Assembly (NCBI GenBank): GCA_002339015.1 | Contig: DDJC01000023.1 | Span: 1 to 30,143, forward strand | Length of the DNA: 30,143 nt | Reading direction: 5' to 3' | From: Burkholderiales bacterium UBA1834 | Lineage (GTDB): Bacteria > Pseudomonadota > Gammaproteobacteria > Burkholderiales > Burkholderiaceae_C | Shown here: positions 1-8,761 of the stretch, piece by piece | Position numbering within the stretch: the first letter of the stretch is position 1 | Layout: each line of letters opens with the position of its first letter | Made by a program: the position numbers and the translations under genes | The notes under the pieces: generated by a model | The model's input: the letters and a program-made list of their open reading frames with translations, nothing else | Database searches by the model: none | Told to the model about the DNA's origin: nothing

Positions 1-1254
1 CCGCGCCTGCAGCGCCTGATCGGGCTGGCCCTGGCCAACAACCGCGACCTGCGCCTGGCCGTGTTGAACGTCGAGGCCGCGGGGGCCCAGTACCGCATCC
101 AGCGCGCAGCCCAATGGCCAGGCATCGATGCCAGTGTGAGCGCGACGCGTCAGCGCACGGCGTCCGCCGAACTGCCCGCCCCTTCCAGGACCGCCGCGAT
201 CACCCAGCAGGCGGGTGCCAGCGTGGGCTTGAGCGCCTTCGAGATCGACCTGTTCGGGCGCGCGCGTTCGCTGTCGGAAGCCGCCTTTGCCCGCTACCTG
301 GCCAGTGAGCATGGTCGCCTGGCAGCTCAACTCGCCTTGGTGGGCGCCGTGGCCGACGCCTACCTGGCCGAACGCCTGGCGCAGGCGCAGCACGCGCTGG
401 CGACGCGCACCCTCGAAGACTGGCAGCGGTCGCTGGAACTGGCACGCCTGCTGAGGCAGGCCGAGCAAAGCAGCGGCCTGGACGTGGCCCAGGCCGAAGG
501 TCAGGTGGCGACGGCAGAGGCCGATCTGCAGGCCCGCACGCGGGCGTGGGCGCAGGCGCAGAACGCGCTGCGCCTGCCGGTGGGCGCCGACCTGCCCGAC
601 GACCTGCCCCCGGGCTTGCCACTGGACCGGCAACCGGTACTGACGACCTTGCCGGCCGGCCTGCCGTCGGACCTGCTGACGCGACGGCCCGACATCCGCC
701 AGGCCGAACAAATGTTGGTGGCCGCGCATGCCGACATCGGCGCGGCGCGCGCGGCGTTCTTCCCCCGCATCTCGCTGACCGCGTCGCTGGGCCTTGCCAG
801 CCGGGCCATCGGTGGGCTGTTCGATGGCCCAAGCCGGGCCTGGAGTTTCTCGCCCCAGATCACCCAGCCGCTGTTCCAGGGCGGACGGCTGCGCGCCGAC
901 CTGAGGCTGGCCGAAGTCCGCCGATCAAGCGCCGTGGTCGACTACGAGCGCGCCATTCAGACGGCCTTCCGTGAGGTCGCGGACGGCCTGGCCGCGCAGC
1001 AGACCTACGGCCGCCAGCTTGAGGCACAAGTGCGCGCCGTGGACAGTGCCGAGCGCCGCGCACAACTGTCTCACCTGCGCTACCGCGCCGGCGTGGAGGG
1101 GCGGCTGGAACTGCTGGACGCTCAGCGGCAATCCTATGCAGCGCAGCAGACGCTGCTGGACTTGAGGCACGAGACGTTCGGCAGCGCCGTGGCCCTCTAC
1201 AAGGCACTCGGTGGCGGCGTGCTTGAGCACAGGGCCATGCCGCCCAGACCATGA
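1..1254 (+). CDS. Outer-membrane efflux factor, NodT/OprM family (5' end missing)
   Basis: The frame is open from the first base, so the gene begins upstream; 417 residues are visible. NodT-type outer-membrane factors of RND efflux pumps usually have about 460-490 residues, so roughly 50-70 residues, including the expected lipoprotein signal, lie outside. The protein should form the trimeric outer-membrane and periplasmic channel of a tripartite drug or metal efflux pump. The visible start (LQRLIGLALANNRDLRLA) is the typical first helix of an OEP repeat, and the second repeat follows LLTRRPDIRQAEQML, the hallmark 'RRPDI' segment, then ARAAFFPRISLTASLG and the closing RYRAGVEGRLELLDAQR helix. 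Inner-membrane pump and adaptor genes would be expected just upstream. The family call is firm; the substrate is unknown. Confidence 0.9.
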   Translation, partial: PRLQRLIGLALANNRDLRLAVLNVEAAGAQYRIQRAAQWPGIDASVSATRQRTASAELPAPSRTAAITQQAGASVGLSAFEIDLFGRARSLSEAAFARYLASEHGRLAAQLALVGAVADAYLAERLAQAQHALATRTLEDWQRSLELARLLRQAEQSSGLDVAQAEGQVATAEADLQARTRAWAQAQNALRLPVGADLPDDLPPGLPLDRQPVLTTLPAGLPSDLLTRRPDIRQAEQMLVAAHADIGAARAAFFPRISLTASLGLASRAIGGLFDGPSRAWSFSPQITQPLFQGGRLRADLRLAEVRRSSAVVDYERAIQTAFREVADGLAAQQTYGRQLEAQVRAVDSAERRAQLSHLRYRAGVEGRLELLDAQRQSYAAQQTLLDLRHETFGSAVALYKALGGGVLEHRAMPPRP

Positions 1255-1284
1255 CAACGCGATCCCACCTCGGAGTTCAAGCAC

Positions 1285-3285
1285 ATGGAAGCCATTGCGA
1301 CCACCCGCCTCGTGCTGAGGCCCTTCACGCCGGGAGACGCGGCAGACTTGTTCGAATACCTGCACCGCCCCGTCGCCAGCTGCTTCCTGTCGCTGGCCCT
1401 CGCCGACATGCAGGCAGCCGTACAGGAGGCGGCCACGCGCAGCCAGAACGACCACAGCATCGCGGTGTGTCTGCGCGCGTCCGGCAAGCTCATCGGTGAT
1501 CTGTTCGCCGATCCGGAGGACGATGACACCCTCTCGGTCGGCTGGAACTTCAATCCCGCCTTCTTCGGGAAGGGCTATGCCCACGAAGCCGCTGCCGCGC
1601 TCTTCACCCACTTGTTCACGGCCCGCGCCGCGCGCCGGCTGTATGCCTATGTGGAGGACACGAACGTGGCCTCACAAAGGCTGTGTGAACGACTCGGCAT
1701 GCGCCAGGAGGGTGTCTTCGAGGAGTTCATCTCCTTCCGCAACGATGCCAGCGGCGCACCCATCTATGAAAACACCATGCAATTCGCCTTGCTCCGACAC
1801 GAGTGGCTGGCGCAAGGCATACCCCCTAGAATCAAGGCTTCCAAGCGGCGCCCTGCCTTGCACTGCCAGAATTATCATCAGTGGCCCGCCCCATCATTTT
1901 CAGCACGCTCCATAAGAATGAAACGTTTGCCCACCCTTGTCGAAGGCTTGGACGAGATCCTCAACGGGGGCTTGTTCGAAGGCGGCGTCTATATCTTCGA
2001 GGGGCCGCCCGGCGTCGGCAAGACCACACTGGCCAACCAGATCGCCTACACATTGGCCCGGCGCGAGAGCCGCACCCTGTACGTCACCATGCTGGCGGAA
2101 TCCCACGCCCGCATGCTCAAGCACATGGAGCAGCAGATCTTCTTCGACCAGCAGGAAGTCAGCTCCACGGTGTTCTACGTCAGTGGCTACCGTGAACTCG
2201 AAAAAGGCGGGCTGAAGGCAGTGGTCGAGCTGCTGCGCGGCGAGCTCACGCGCCACCGCGCATCGCTGCTGGTGGTCGATGGCCTGGTGGTCGACAGCCT
2301 GGAGGCGATGACCAATGATTCGGTTCGCCAGTTCGTGCATGAGCTGCAAAGCCTGGTCAGTGCCCTGTCGTGCACCTGCCTGGTACTGACCAGTGGCAAC
2401 AGCAACGCCCTGAGTGCCGAGCAGACGATGGTGGATGGCATCTTCGCTTTTGAAGACCACGGCTTCCACTGGCGGGCGGAGCGCCGCATGCAGGTGCGCA
2501 AGTTCCGGGGCAGCCAGGTCATCCGCGGCCAGCACACGTTCTGCATTTCGACGCAGGGCGTGCAATTCTTCCCTCGCCTGGAAAGTTTGCCCTTGGTCGA
2601 CGGCAACGTGAAGCTGGGCAAAGACCCCGTGTCTTCCGGCCTGCCCGCCCTGGACAATGTCCTACACGCCAAGGGCCTATTCACAGGCAGCGCCTCGGCC
2701 GTGATCGGGCACACTGGGTCGGGAAAGACCACGTTCGCCTTGGCTTTTGCGGCGGCGCCCCACGGCGGGGCCCCCAGCCTGGTGTTGTCATGCACCGAGC
2801 TGAGTGGCGATCTGCGGCGGATCGGGGCAGAGATGGGCCTTGAGCTCGAGGGCGCCATCAATGCCGGCACCTTGACAATCAAGAATCTTGGTCACGAGGA
2901 TGAATCAATGGATGAAATGGGCCACAAACTGCTCAGGCTGGTTGACGAACTGAAGGCTCGCCGGCTGGTTCTGGATGGTGTGGCCGGGCTGGCCGACACC
3001 CTGGCATTTCCGGAGCGCGGCTACCGGTTCCTGGGCCGTCTGCTGCTGGAGTTGAGGCGGCGTGAGGTGACCTCCCTGTTCACGATAGACCCTGGCGCGC
3101 TGGCCATCGCCGCGGGAACACCGCTTGCTGAAGGCGTTGCAGGGTGGTTTGACAACGTATTCGCTTTTGAGCCCGAACCTTCTCCCAAGAGGCAGGTCAA
3201 TCAGCGGATCCTCACCATCTCGAAGGTTCGCGGCGGCGGCGCCACGGTATCTTCGGTGGATATCTTTCGACCTCTCACAACCTGA
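1285..3285 (+). CDS. GNAT acetyltransferase joined in frame to a two-domain KaiC-like ATPase
   Basis: One open frame of 666 codons. Residues 1 to about 176 form a complete RimJ/RimL-type GNAT domain (start LVLRPFTPGDAADLFEYL; acetyl-CoA loop near FFGKGYAHEAA; NVASQRLCERLGM; end MQFALLRHEWLA). Residues 177-211 look like translated non-coding sequence. From Met212 there is a double RecA/KaiC ATPase with Walker A at 240-248 (GPPGVGKTT) and 475-483 (GHTGSGKTT), and Walker B-like SLLVVDGL and RLVLDGVAG. No stop separates the two parts. The GNAT start at 1285 has a GGAG-like site about 10 bases upstream. Either this is a true fusion, or the ATPase is also made from its own start at 1918. KaiC-like ATPases next to receivers and histidine kinases are usually signalling ATPases, not circadian clocks; no kaiA or kaiB is present. 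The paired catalytic glutamates after each Walker A in cyanobacterial KaiC are not both kept. Confidence 0.8.
   Translation: MEAIATTRLVLRPFTPGDAADLFEYLHRPVASCFLSLALADMQAAVQEAATRSQNDHSIAVCLRASGKLIGDLFADPEDDDTLSVGWNFNPAFFGKGYAHEAAAALFTHLFTARAARRLYAYVEDTNVASQRLCERLGMRQEGVFEEFISFRNDASGAPIYENTMQFALLRHEWLAQGIPPRIKASKRRPALHCQNYHQWPAPSFSARSIRMKRLPTLVEGLDEILNGGLFEGGVYIFEGPPGVGKTTLANQIAYTLARRESRTLYVTMLAESHARMLKHMEQQIFFDQQEVSSTVFYVSGYRELEKGGLKAVVELLRGELTRHRASLLVVDGLVVDSLEAMTNDSVRQFVHELQSLVSALSCTCLVLTSGNSNALSAEQTMVDGIFAFEDHGFHWRAERRMQVRKFRGSQVIRGQHTFCISTQGVQFFPRLESLPLVDGNVKLGKDPVSSGLPALDNVLHAKGLFTGSASAVIGHTGSGKTTFALAFAAAPHGGAPSLVLSCTELSGDLRRIGAEMGLELEGAINAGTLTIKNLGHEDESMDEMGHKLLRLVDELKARRLVLDGVAGLADTLAFPERGYRFLGRLLLELRRREVTSLFTIDPGALAIAAGTPLAEGVAGWFDNVFAFEPEPSPKRQVNQRILTISKVRGGGATVSSVDIFRPLTT
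1918..3285 (+). other. Likely independent start of the KaiC-like ATPase inside the fused frame
   Basis: An ATG at 1918 begins MKRLPTLVEGLDEILNGG, exactly where KaiC-like proteins of this type normally begin, and gives 455 residues, a normal length for two RecA-like domains. The ribosome site is weak (CATAAGA directly before the ATG). A TAGAAT box at 1827-1832 could be a -10 element, but I find no convincing -35 in front of it. This entry marks an alternative product and not a separate gene. Confidence 0.55.
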
Positions 3286-3320
3286 TAAGTCACTCGCTGT
3301 CTATTTGAAAGCTGGTCTCG

Positions 3321-3767
3321 ATGAAACTTGTTCTGATCGTCGAGGACGAATACGGCAATGCCGAAGTCATGCAACTCTTGCTGGAAGCCGAGGGCTACCG
3401 CGTGGCTGCAGCGTCCAATGGCCTGCAGGCGCTGGACATGCTCCGCGAAGGCGAGAAGCCCGCGCTGATTCTGTCCGACTTCATGATGCCGATCATGGAC
3501 GGCGGCGAGTTCGGCGCAGCGATCAGGCAGGACACCACGCTGGCCCATATCCCCTTCGTCTTCATGAGCGCCACCAGCGAGGACGTGGTGCGACGGATTT
3601 TCCAGGATTACGATGCGTTCATGGTCAAGCCCGTGGAGATCGATCCTTTGCTGGCCCTTGTGAAACGCCTCATTGCAGAGGGCCGTCCGCAGCGTACCGA
3701 CAACGAGCTGGCTGAAGCATCCATGCGCCAGGTGCTGAAGGGCATGCGGGTGCCGCCCGTCAATTAA
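3321..3767 (+). CDS. Single-domain (CheY-like) response regulator
   Basis: A protein of 148 residues made of one receiver domain plus a tail of about 28 residues with no output domain. Key residues are present: acidic pair E8-D9, phosphoacceptor D53 in LSDFMMPIMDG, S83 in FVFMSAT, and K103 in MVKPVE. It starts 35 bases after the KaiC-like gene on the same strand, so the two are probably co-transcribed. The likely role is to carry a phosphoryl signal between the neighbouring LOV histidine kinase and the KaiC-like ATPase; that link is inferred from position only. The start at 3321 fits the domain edge, although only a weak ribosome site precedes it. Confidence 0.9.
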   Translation: MKLVLIVEDEYGNAEVMQLLLEAEGYRVAAASNGLQALDMLREGEKPALILSDFMMPIMDGGEFGAAIRQDTTLAHIPFVFMSATSEDVVRRIFQDYDAFMVKPVEIDPLLALVKRLIAEGRPQRTDNELAEASMRQVLKGMRVPPVN

Positions 3768-3797
3768 GGCGTCGTTTCAAGCAGAAAGCGCGCGTCG

Positions 3798-5441
3798 TCA
3801 GCCAGCGTCTGGCAGCGTCTGCACATCCAGCACCGACCGGACCTTCCTGGCCAGCTCATCGAGCGTGTAGGGCTTGCGCAGCACCTCGAACTCGCTGTTG
3901 TCGCTCATGTGGGCATTCTCGTCGCCCGCGTAGCCCGTGGTCAGCAGCACGCGCAGGTCAGGACGCAGCTGCCGCATCTCCCGCGCCAGCATGAAGCCGT
4001 TCACCCCGCCCGGCATGATGATGTCGGAGAACAGCATATCGGCCAGGGGCATGTTGTCTGCCTGCTTGAACCAGTCGAGCGCCTCGACGCCGCTACCGGC
4101 CACCACCGTGGCATAGCCCAGCGATTCCAGCATTTCCTTGGCCAGCTCCGCCACCTCAGGGCGGTCGTCCACCACGATGATCATTTCCTGGCCGCCATGC
4201 CGGCCGGTGGGCTTCATCAGTTCGCGCGTGCGCAGCGAGTCTTCCGTCACCGGGAAGTACAGGCGCACGGTGGTGCCCTGCCCCACCTCCGAGTAGATGG
4301 ACGCCTGCCCACCTGACTGCTTGGCAAAGCCATACACCATGGACAGCCCCAGGCCGGTGCCCTTGCCTTCTTCCTTGGTGGTGAAGAAGGGGTCCATCAC
4401 CCGGCCGATGATCTCGGCCGGGATGCCCGTGCCGTTGTCGGTGACGGACACGGCCGCGTACTTGCCGGGGCGCAGCCCGGCGAAGGCGTGCACGTCTTCC
4501 GGGGTGACGTTGACCGTCTTGGTCTCGATCACCACCTTGCCGCCCTCGGGCAAGGCATCGCGGGCGTTCACCAGGATGTTCAGCAGCGACATCTCCAGTT
4601 GGCTGGGGTCGACACGGCAGTTGGGCAGCTCAGGCGCCAGGATGGTCTGCACGGCGATGCCGTTGCCCAGGGTTTCGTGCACGAGCTCGGTGATGCCCTT
4701 CACCGCGGCGTTCAGGTTGATCTGGCGCCCCTCCAGGTGCTGCTTGCGCGAGAAGGCCAGCAGTTGCTGCGTGAGGGTGGCAGCCTTGGAGACGGCATTG
4801 CGGGCCGTCTGCACGCTCTTCTTGGCCAGGGCCATGTTGATCTCGTCACGCTCCAGGTTCATGCGCAGGATGTCCAGATGGCCCGAGATCACCTGCAGCA
4901 GGTTGTTGAAGTCATGCGAGATGCCGCCCGTGAGCTGACCCAGCGCCTCCATGCGCTGCGAGCGCGACAGCGCGCTCTCGGCATCCCGGCGCCGGCTGAC
5001 ATCGAGCTGCGAGGCGAAGAAGTACACCAGGTTGCCGTGCTCGTCGTACACGGGCGAGACGAACAGCGCGTTCCAGAAGGTGGAGCCGTCCTTGCGGTAG
5101 TTCAGGATCTCGGTGGTGACCTCGCGCCGCTCTTCGATGGCCTGCCGGATCTCGGCGATGGTGTCGCGGTTGGTCTCGGGCCCTTGCAGGAAGCGGCAGT
5201 TGCGGCCCATCACATCCTCTGCCGAATAGCCGCTCATCGAGATGAAGGCCCGGTTCGCGAAGACGATGGGGTTGTCGTGCTGGCGGGGGTCCGTCACGAG
5301 CATGGGCATGCGCGTGGTTTCGATCGCCGCGAAGAAGATGTCGGACTTGTGGTCCTGGATGGCCGTAGCACCCGAGTCGGCGGCATGGACGCCAGGGGCA
5401 TCGCCGCCCTTGATGGCTGGCTTTTCTGATGCGGGGGGCAT
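3798..5441 (-). CDS. LOV-domain hybrid histidine kinase (LOV-HisKA-HATPase-REC)
   Basis: A soluble protein of 547 residues with no membrane segment. Residues about 35-150 are a LOV photosensor: the flavin-adduct motif GRNCRFLQ lies at 79-86 with the reactive Cys82, and FFASQLDV holds the conserved flavin-contacting Gln145. Next come the kinase phosphorylation helix with His176 (GGISHDFNN), an N-box (NILVNARDAL, 288-297), DNGTGI (335-340), GTGLGLSMVYG (361-371), and a C-terminal receiver with D425/D426, phosphoacceptor D473 and K523. Proteins of this build sense blue light through FMN and change kinase activity. It faces the response regulator with 30 bases between their stops. The start is supported by an AAGGAG site about 8 bases upstream. 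It lies 101 bases downstream of metF on the same strand with no clear terminator between, so some readthrough is possible. Confidence 0.93.
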   Translation of the reverse strand: MPPASEKPAIKGGDAPGVHAADSGATAIQDHKSDIFFAAIETTRMPMLVTDPRQHDNPIVFANRAFISMSGYSAEDVMGRNCRFLQGPETNRDTIAEIRQAIEERREVTTEILNYRKDGSTFWNALFVSPVYDEHGNLVYFFASQLDVSRRRDAESALSRSQRMEALGQLTGGISHDFNNLLQVISGHLDILRMNLERDEINMALAKKSVQTARNAVSKAATLTQQLLAFSRKQHLEGRQINLNAAVKGITELVHETLGNGIAVQTILAPELPNCRVDPSQLEMSLLNILVNARDALPEGGKVVIETKTVNVTPEDVHAFAGLRPGKYAAVSVTDNGTGIPAEIIGRVMDPFFTTKEEGKGTGLGLSMVYGFAKQSGGQASIYSEVGQGTTVRLYFPVTEDSLRTRELMKPTGRHGGQEMIIVVDDRPEVAELAKEMLESLGYATVVAGSGVEALDWFKQADNMPLADMLFSDIIMPGGVNGFMLAREMRQLRPDLRVLLTTGYAGDENAHMSDNSEFEVLRKPYTLDELARKVRSVLDVQTLPDAG

Positions 5442-5542
5442 GTGCTGTCTCCTTGGCTGGCTGCCCCTGGGCAGGGTTCGAACAGGCGGCCCGGCCTGAC
5501 TTCAGGAAACTGCCGCGCGCTGGCTGTAGATTATGAGCGGCC

Positions 5543-6397
5543 TCATGAGATCAGTCCCAGCCGCTCGCACAAGGCCTTCACTGGCGCTGCCTGATTCATC
5601 GTGTAGAAGTGGACACCGGGCGCGCCGCCCGCACGCAGGCGCTCGCACAAGTCGCTCACCACGTCCAGTCCGAAGGCCTGGATCGAGGCCTTGTCATCGC
5701 CAAAGCCCTCCAGCCGCGCGCGCACCCAGCGCGGGATCTCGGCGCCGCAGGCATCCGAGAAGCGGATCAGCTGGCTGGCGTTGATGATCGGCATGATCCC
5801 CGGCACCACCGGGATGCTCACGCCGGCCCTGGCCACGTCGTCCACGAAGCGGAAGTAGGCGTCTGGATTGAAGAAGTACTGCGTCAGCGCGACATCAGCG
5901 CCCGCACGCACCTTGGTCACGAAGGCCTTCAGATCAGCCTCGGGGTTGCGGGCCTGCGGATGCATCTCGGGGTAGGCGGCCACCTCGATGTGGAAGTGAT
6001 CGCCGCTGTCCTCGCGGATGAAGGCCACCAGCTCGCTGGCGTAGCGGAACTCGCCGAAGCCGCCGTAGCCGCTGGGCAGGTCACCGCGCAGCGCCACGAT
6101 GCGCTGGATGCCGTCGGCCCTGAACTGCGCCAGTTGCTCGCGCACGCTGGCCTTGGTCGCGCCGATGCACGAGAAGTGCGGCGCCGCGTCTACGCCTTCG
6201 GCCAGGATGGCGCGCACCGTCTGGATGGTGCCGTCCTGCGTGGAGCCGCCCGCGCCATAGGTCACCGAGCAGTAGTCGGGCTTGAGCGCGTACAGCTGCT
6301 GGCGCACCGCCGTGAGCTTGTCGGCGCCTTCGGGCGTCTTGGGCGGGAAGAACTCCAGGCTGATGGGCCAGGCGCCCTTCGGGGTCGTAGCTGTCAT
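5543..6397 (-). CDS. metF: Methylenetetrahydrofolate reductase
   Basis: A protein of 284 residues, the normal size for bacterial MetF, an FAD TIM-barrel enzyme that reduces 5,10-methylene-THF to 5-methyl-THF, the methyl donor for methionine synthesis. Recognisable parts are SLEFFPPKT near the start (E15, matching the catalytic Glu of the family), CSVTYGAGGST, RIVALRGDLPSG, and AGADVALTQYFFN. The start at 6397 has an AAGGA site about 9 bases upstream and overlaps the tlyA stop by ATGA, which indicates translational coupling. It is the last gene of the ahcY-tlyA-metF operon and supplies the methyl groups for the cycle that ahcY drains. Confidence 0.95.
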   Translation of the reverse strand: MTATTPKGAWPISLEFFPPKTPEGADKLTAVRQQLYALKPDYCSVTYGAGGSTQDGTIQTVRAILAEGVDAAPHFSCIGATKASVREQLAQFRADGIQRIVALRGDLPSGYGGFGEFRYASELVAFIREDSGDHFHIEVAAYPEMHPQARNPEADLKAFVTKVRAGADVALTQYFFNPDAYFRFVDDVARAGVSIPVVPGIMPIINASQLIRFSDACGAEIPRWVRARLEGFGDDKASIQAFGLDVVSDLCERLRAGGAPGVHFYTMNQAAPVKALCERLGLIS

Positions 6398-7188
6398 GTT
6401 GACGTGTCCTTGCCGGTGGGCCGCGCCCACACGAAGAATTCGCGGTTGCCGTCGCCACCGGCGATGGGGCTGTCGAAGTAATCCACCACCTGCAGGCCCT
6501 GCCCCACGCAGGCCTGCTCGATGCGCGCACGTACCTCGGGGTACAGCGACTCGTCCTTCACCAGCCCGCCCTTGCTGATCTGCCCCGGCTGCAGCTCGAA
6601 CTGCGGCTTGACCAGCATCAGCAGGTCGGCGCGCGGCGCGAGCAGCGGTGCCAGCGCCGGCAGCACCAGCGTGAGCGAGATGAAGGACAGATCGCCCACC
6701 ACCAGCTCGAAGCCGCCGTCGAACTCTTGCGGCGTGACGCCGGCCGCGCTCAAGGCCTCATGGCTGAGCTCGCGCGCGTTGAGCCCTTCGATCACGCGCA
6801 GGCGGTCCTGCCCTCGCAGGCGCGGGTGCAGCTGGCCATGGCCGACATCGATCCCGACCACCAGCGCCGCGCCCCGCGCCAGCAGCACCTCGGAAAAGCC
6901 ACCGGTGCTCTGGCCCACATCCAGGCAGCGCGCGCCCAGCACATCAAGGCCGGCGCAGTGGTTCAGCGCCCCTTCGAGCTTGAGCCCCGCACGCGACACC
7001 CAGCGCGTCTCCGCATCGTCGGTCACGCGCAGCTCGGCCCCTTCGGGTAGCACCTCGCCGGCCTTGCGCACGGCTGTCCAGCCCTGCGGGCCCTGCCATT
7101 CGGCCGCGCCCCCATCGATCAGCCGCTGGGCGGCCGACCGCGTGGGCGCAAGCCCGTGCTTGACGAGGAGTTGATCCGCTCGAGCCAT
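6394..7188 (-). CDS. tlyA: TlyA-family rRNA 2'-O-methyltransferase
   Basis: A protein of 264 residues from the MARADQLL start. It has an N-terminal S4 RNA-binding domain (about 1-60, LLVKHGLAPTRSAAQRLI) and a FtsJ-like SAM-dependent methyltransferase domain (WVSRAGLKLEGAL; SAM-binding DVGQSTGGFSEVLL; VVGDLSFISL; LVKPQFEL). TlyA proteins methylate ribose in 16S and 23S rRNA; the older name 'hemolysin' comes from the same family. A longer reading to 7239 is possible, but S4 homology begins at 7188. The gene lies 16 bases after ahcY and overlaps metF by 4 bases. As a SAM consumer that releases SAH it fits an operon controlled by an SAH riboswitch. Confidence 0.92.
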   Translation of the reverse strand: MARADQLLVKHGLAPTRSAAQRLIDGGAAEWQGPQGWTAVRKAGEVLPEGAELRVTDDAETRWVSRAGLKLEGALNHCAGLDVLGARCLDVGQSTGGFSEVLLARGAALVVGIDVGHGQLHPRLRGQDRLRVIEGLNARELSHEALSAAGVTPQEFDGGFELVVGDLSFISLTLVLPALAPLLAPRADLLMLVKPQFELQPGQISKGGLVKDESLYPEVRARIEQACVGQGLQVVDYFDSPIAGGDGNREFFVWARPTGKDTST

Positions 7189-7204
7189 CGGCCGCCAGGT
7201 GGGC

Positions 7205-8653
7205 TCAATACCTATAGGTGTCGGGCTTGTAGGGACCATTCACCGGCACGCCGATGTAGGCCGCCTGCTCCTCCGTCAGCGTGGTCAGCTGCGCGTTCAG
7301 CGTGGTCAGCTGCAGGCGCGCCACCTTCTCGTCCAGATGCTTGGGCAGCACGTAGACCTTGCCGGCGGCGTACGCATCGGGGCGCGTGAACAGCTCGATC
7401 TGGGCGATCGTCTGGTTGGCGAAGCTCGACGACATCACGTAGCTGGGATGGCCCGTGCCACAGCCCAGGTTCACCAGGCGGCCCTTGGCCAGCAGGATGA
7501 TGCGCTTGCCGTCCTTGAAGATCACGTGGTCGACCTGGGGCTTGATCTCTTCCCACTGGCAGTTCTGCTCCAGCTTGGCCACCTGGATCTCGTTGTCGAA
7601 GTGGCCGATGTTGCAGACGATGGCGTTGTTCTTCATGGCCGCCATGTGCTCATAGGTGATCACGTCCTTGTTGCCGGTGGTGGTCACGAAGATGTCGGCC
7701 TTGTCGGCGGCCCAGTCCATGGTCACCACGCGGTAGCCTTCCATCGCGGCCTGCAGGGCGTTGATGGGGTCGATCTCGGTGACCCACACCTGGGCGCTCA
7801 GGGCGCGCAGGGCCTGGGCCGAGCCCTTGCCCACGTCGCCATAGCCAGCCACCACGGCGATCTTGCCCGCCACCATCACGTCAGTGGCGCGCTTGATGCC
7901 GTCGACCAGCGACTCGCGGCAGCCGTAGAGGTTGTCGAACTTGGACTTGGTGACCGAGTCGTTCACGTTGATGGCGCGGAACAGCAGCGTGCCCTTGGCG
8001 CTCATCTCGTTCAGGCGGTGCACGCCGGTGGTGGTCTCTTCGGTCACGCCGATGATCTGGGCGCCCTTGCGGCTGTACCAGGTCGAGTCAACAGCCAGCT
8101 TGGCCTTGATGGCAGCGAACAGGATGCGCTCTTCGTCGCTGCCCGGGTTGGCCAGCACGGAGGGGTCGGTCTCGGCCTTCTTGCCCAGGTGCATCAGCAG
8201 CGTTGCGTCGCCACCGTCGTCCAGGATCATGTTGGGGCCTTCGCCCTCGGTGCCCTTGGCGCCGAAATCGAAGATGCGGTGGGTGTAGTCCCAGTAATCC
8301 TCCAGCGATTCGCCCTTGTAGGCGAACACCGGGGTGCCGGCCTCCACCAGGGCGGCGGCGGCGTGGTCCTGCGTGGAGAAGATGTTGCACGAGGCCCAGC
8401 GCACGGTGGCACCCAGGGCCTGCAGGGTCTCGACCAGCACGCCGGTCTGGATGGTCATGTGCAGGGAGCCGGTGATGCGCGCGCCCTTGAGGGGCTGCGT
8501 GGCGGCGTACTCTTTGCGGATGGCCATCAGGGCGGGCATTTCGCTCTCGGCGATGGCCAGCTCTTTACGGCCCCAGGCCGCCAGGGACATGTCGGCGACG
8601 ACGCACTCGACGCCCTTGTGGTCGGTGATCAGGGATTTGGACACAGCGTTCAT
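7205..8653 (-). CDS. ahcY: S-adenosylhomocysteine hydrolase (adenosylhomocysteinase)
   Basis: A protein of 482 residues that splits SAH into homocysteine and adenosine using bound NAD. It has the family start (DMSLAAWGRKELAIAESEMP), the catalytic stretch NDSVTKSKFDNLYGC (K236 and D240 correspond to the conserved Lys/Asp pair), the NAD motif VVAGYGDVGKG (GxGxxG at 270-275) and the conserved C-terminal KPDTYRY. The start at 8653 is set by an AGGAGC site about 8 bases upstream and by homology. The open frame runs further upstream only because the riboswitch leader happens to lack stops in that frame. It is the first gene of the operon and is controlled by the leader at 8762-8917. Confidence 0.97.
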   Translation of the reverse strand: MNAVSKSLITDHKGVECVVADMSLAAWGRKELAIAESEMPALMAIRKEYAATQPLKGARITGSLHMTIQTGVLVETLQALGATVRWASCNIFSTQDHAAAALVEAGTPVFAYKGESLEDYWDYTHRIFDFGAKGTEGEGPNMILDDGGDATLLMHLGKKAETDPSVLANPGSDEERILFAAIKAKLAVDSTWYSRKGAQIIGVTEETTTGVHRLNEMSAKGTLLFRAINVNDSVTKSKFDNLYGCRESLVDGIKRATDVMVAGKIAVVAGYGDVGKGSAQALRALSAQVWVTEIDPINALQAAMEGYRVVTMDWAADKADIFVTTTGNKDVITYEHMAAMKNNAIVCNIGHFDNEIQVAKLEQNCQWEEIKPQVDHVIFKDGKRIILLAKGRLVNLGCGTGHPSYVMSSSFANQTIAQIELFTRPDAYAAGKVYVLPKHLDEKVARLQLTTLNAQLTTLTEEQAAYIGVPVNGPYKPDTYRY

Positions 8654-8761
8654 GGACAGAGCTCCTAAAGGATTCAGAAGCCGCCGTGCGCTGCCGGGGA
8701 TGCGCGGATTTGACCGCCAATGACTGCAGAAGGCAGAACGGAGGCGGCAAACCCGACGCAC

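Noticed and set aside
1827..1832. TAGAAT as a firm promoter for the KaiC-like gene
   Set aside because: No -35 box at 16-18 bases upstream; kept only as a remark under the alternative start.
5474..5490. GGTTCGAAC resembling a tRNA T-loop upstream of the LOV kinase
   Set aside because: The flanking bases do not pair as a T-stem and no acceptor, D or anticodon arm can be built around it.
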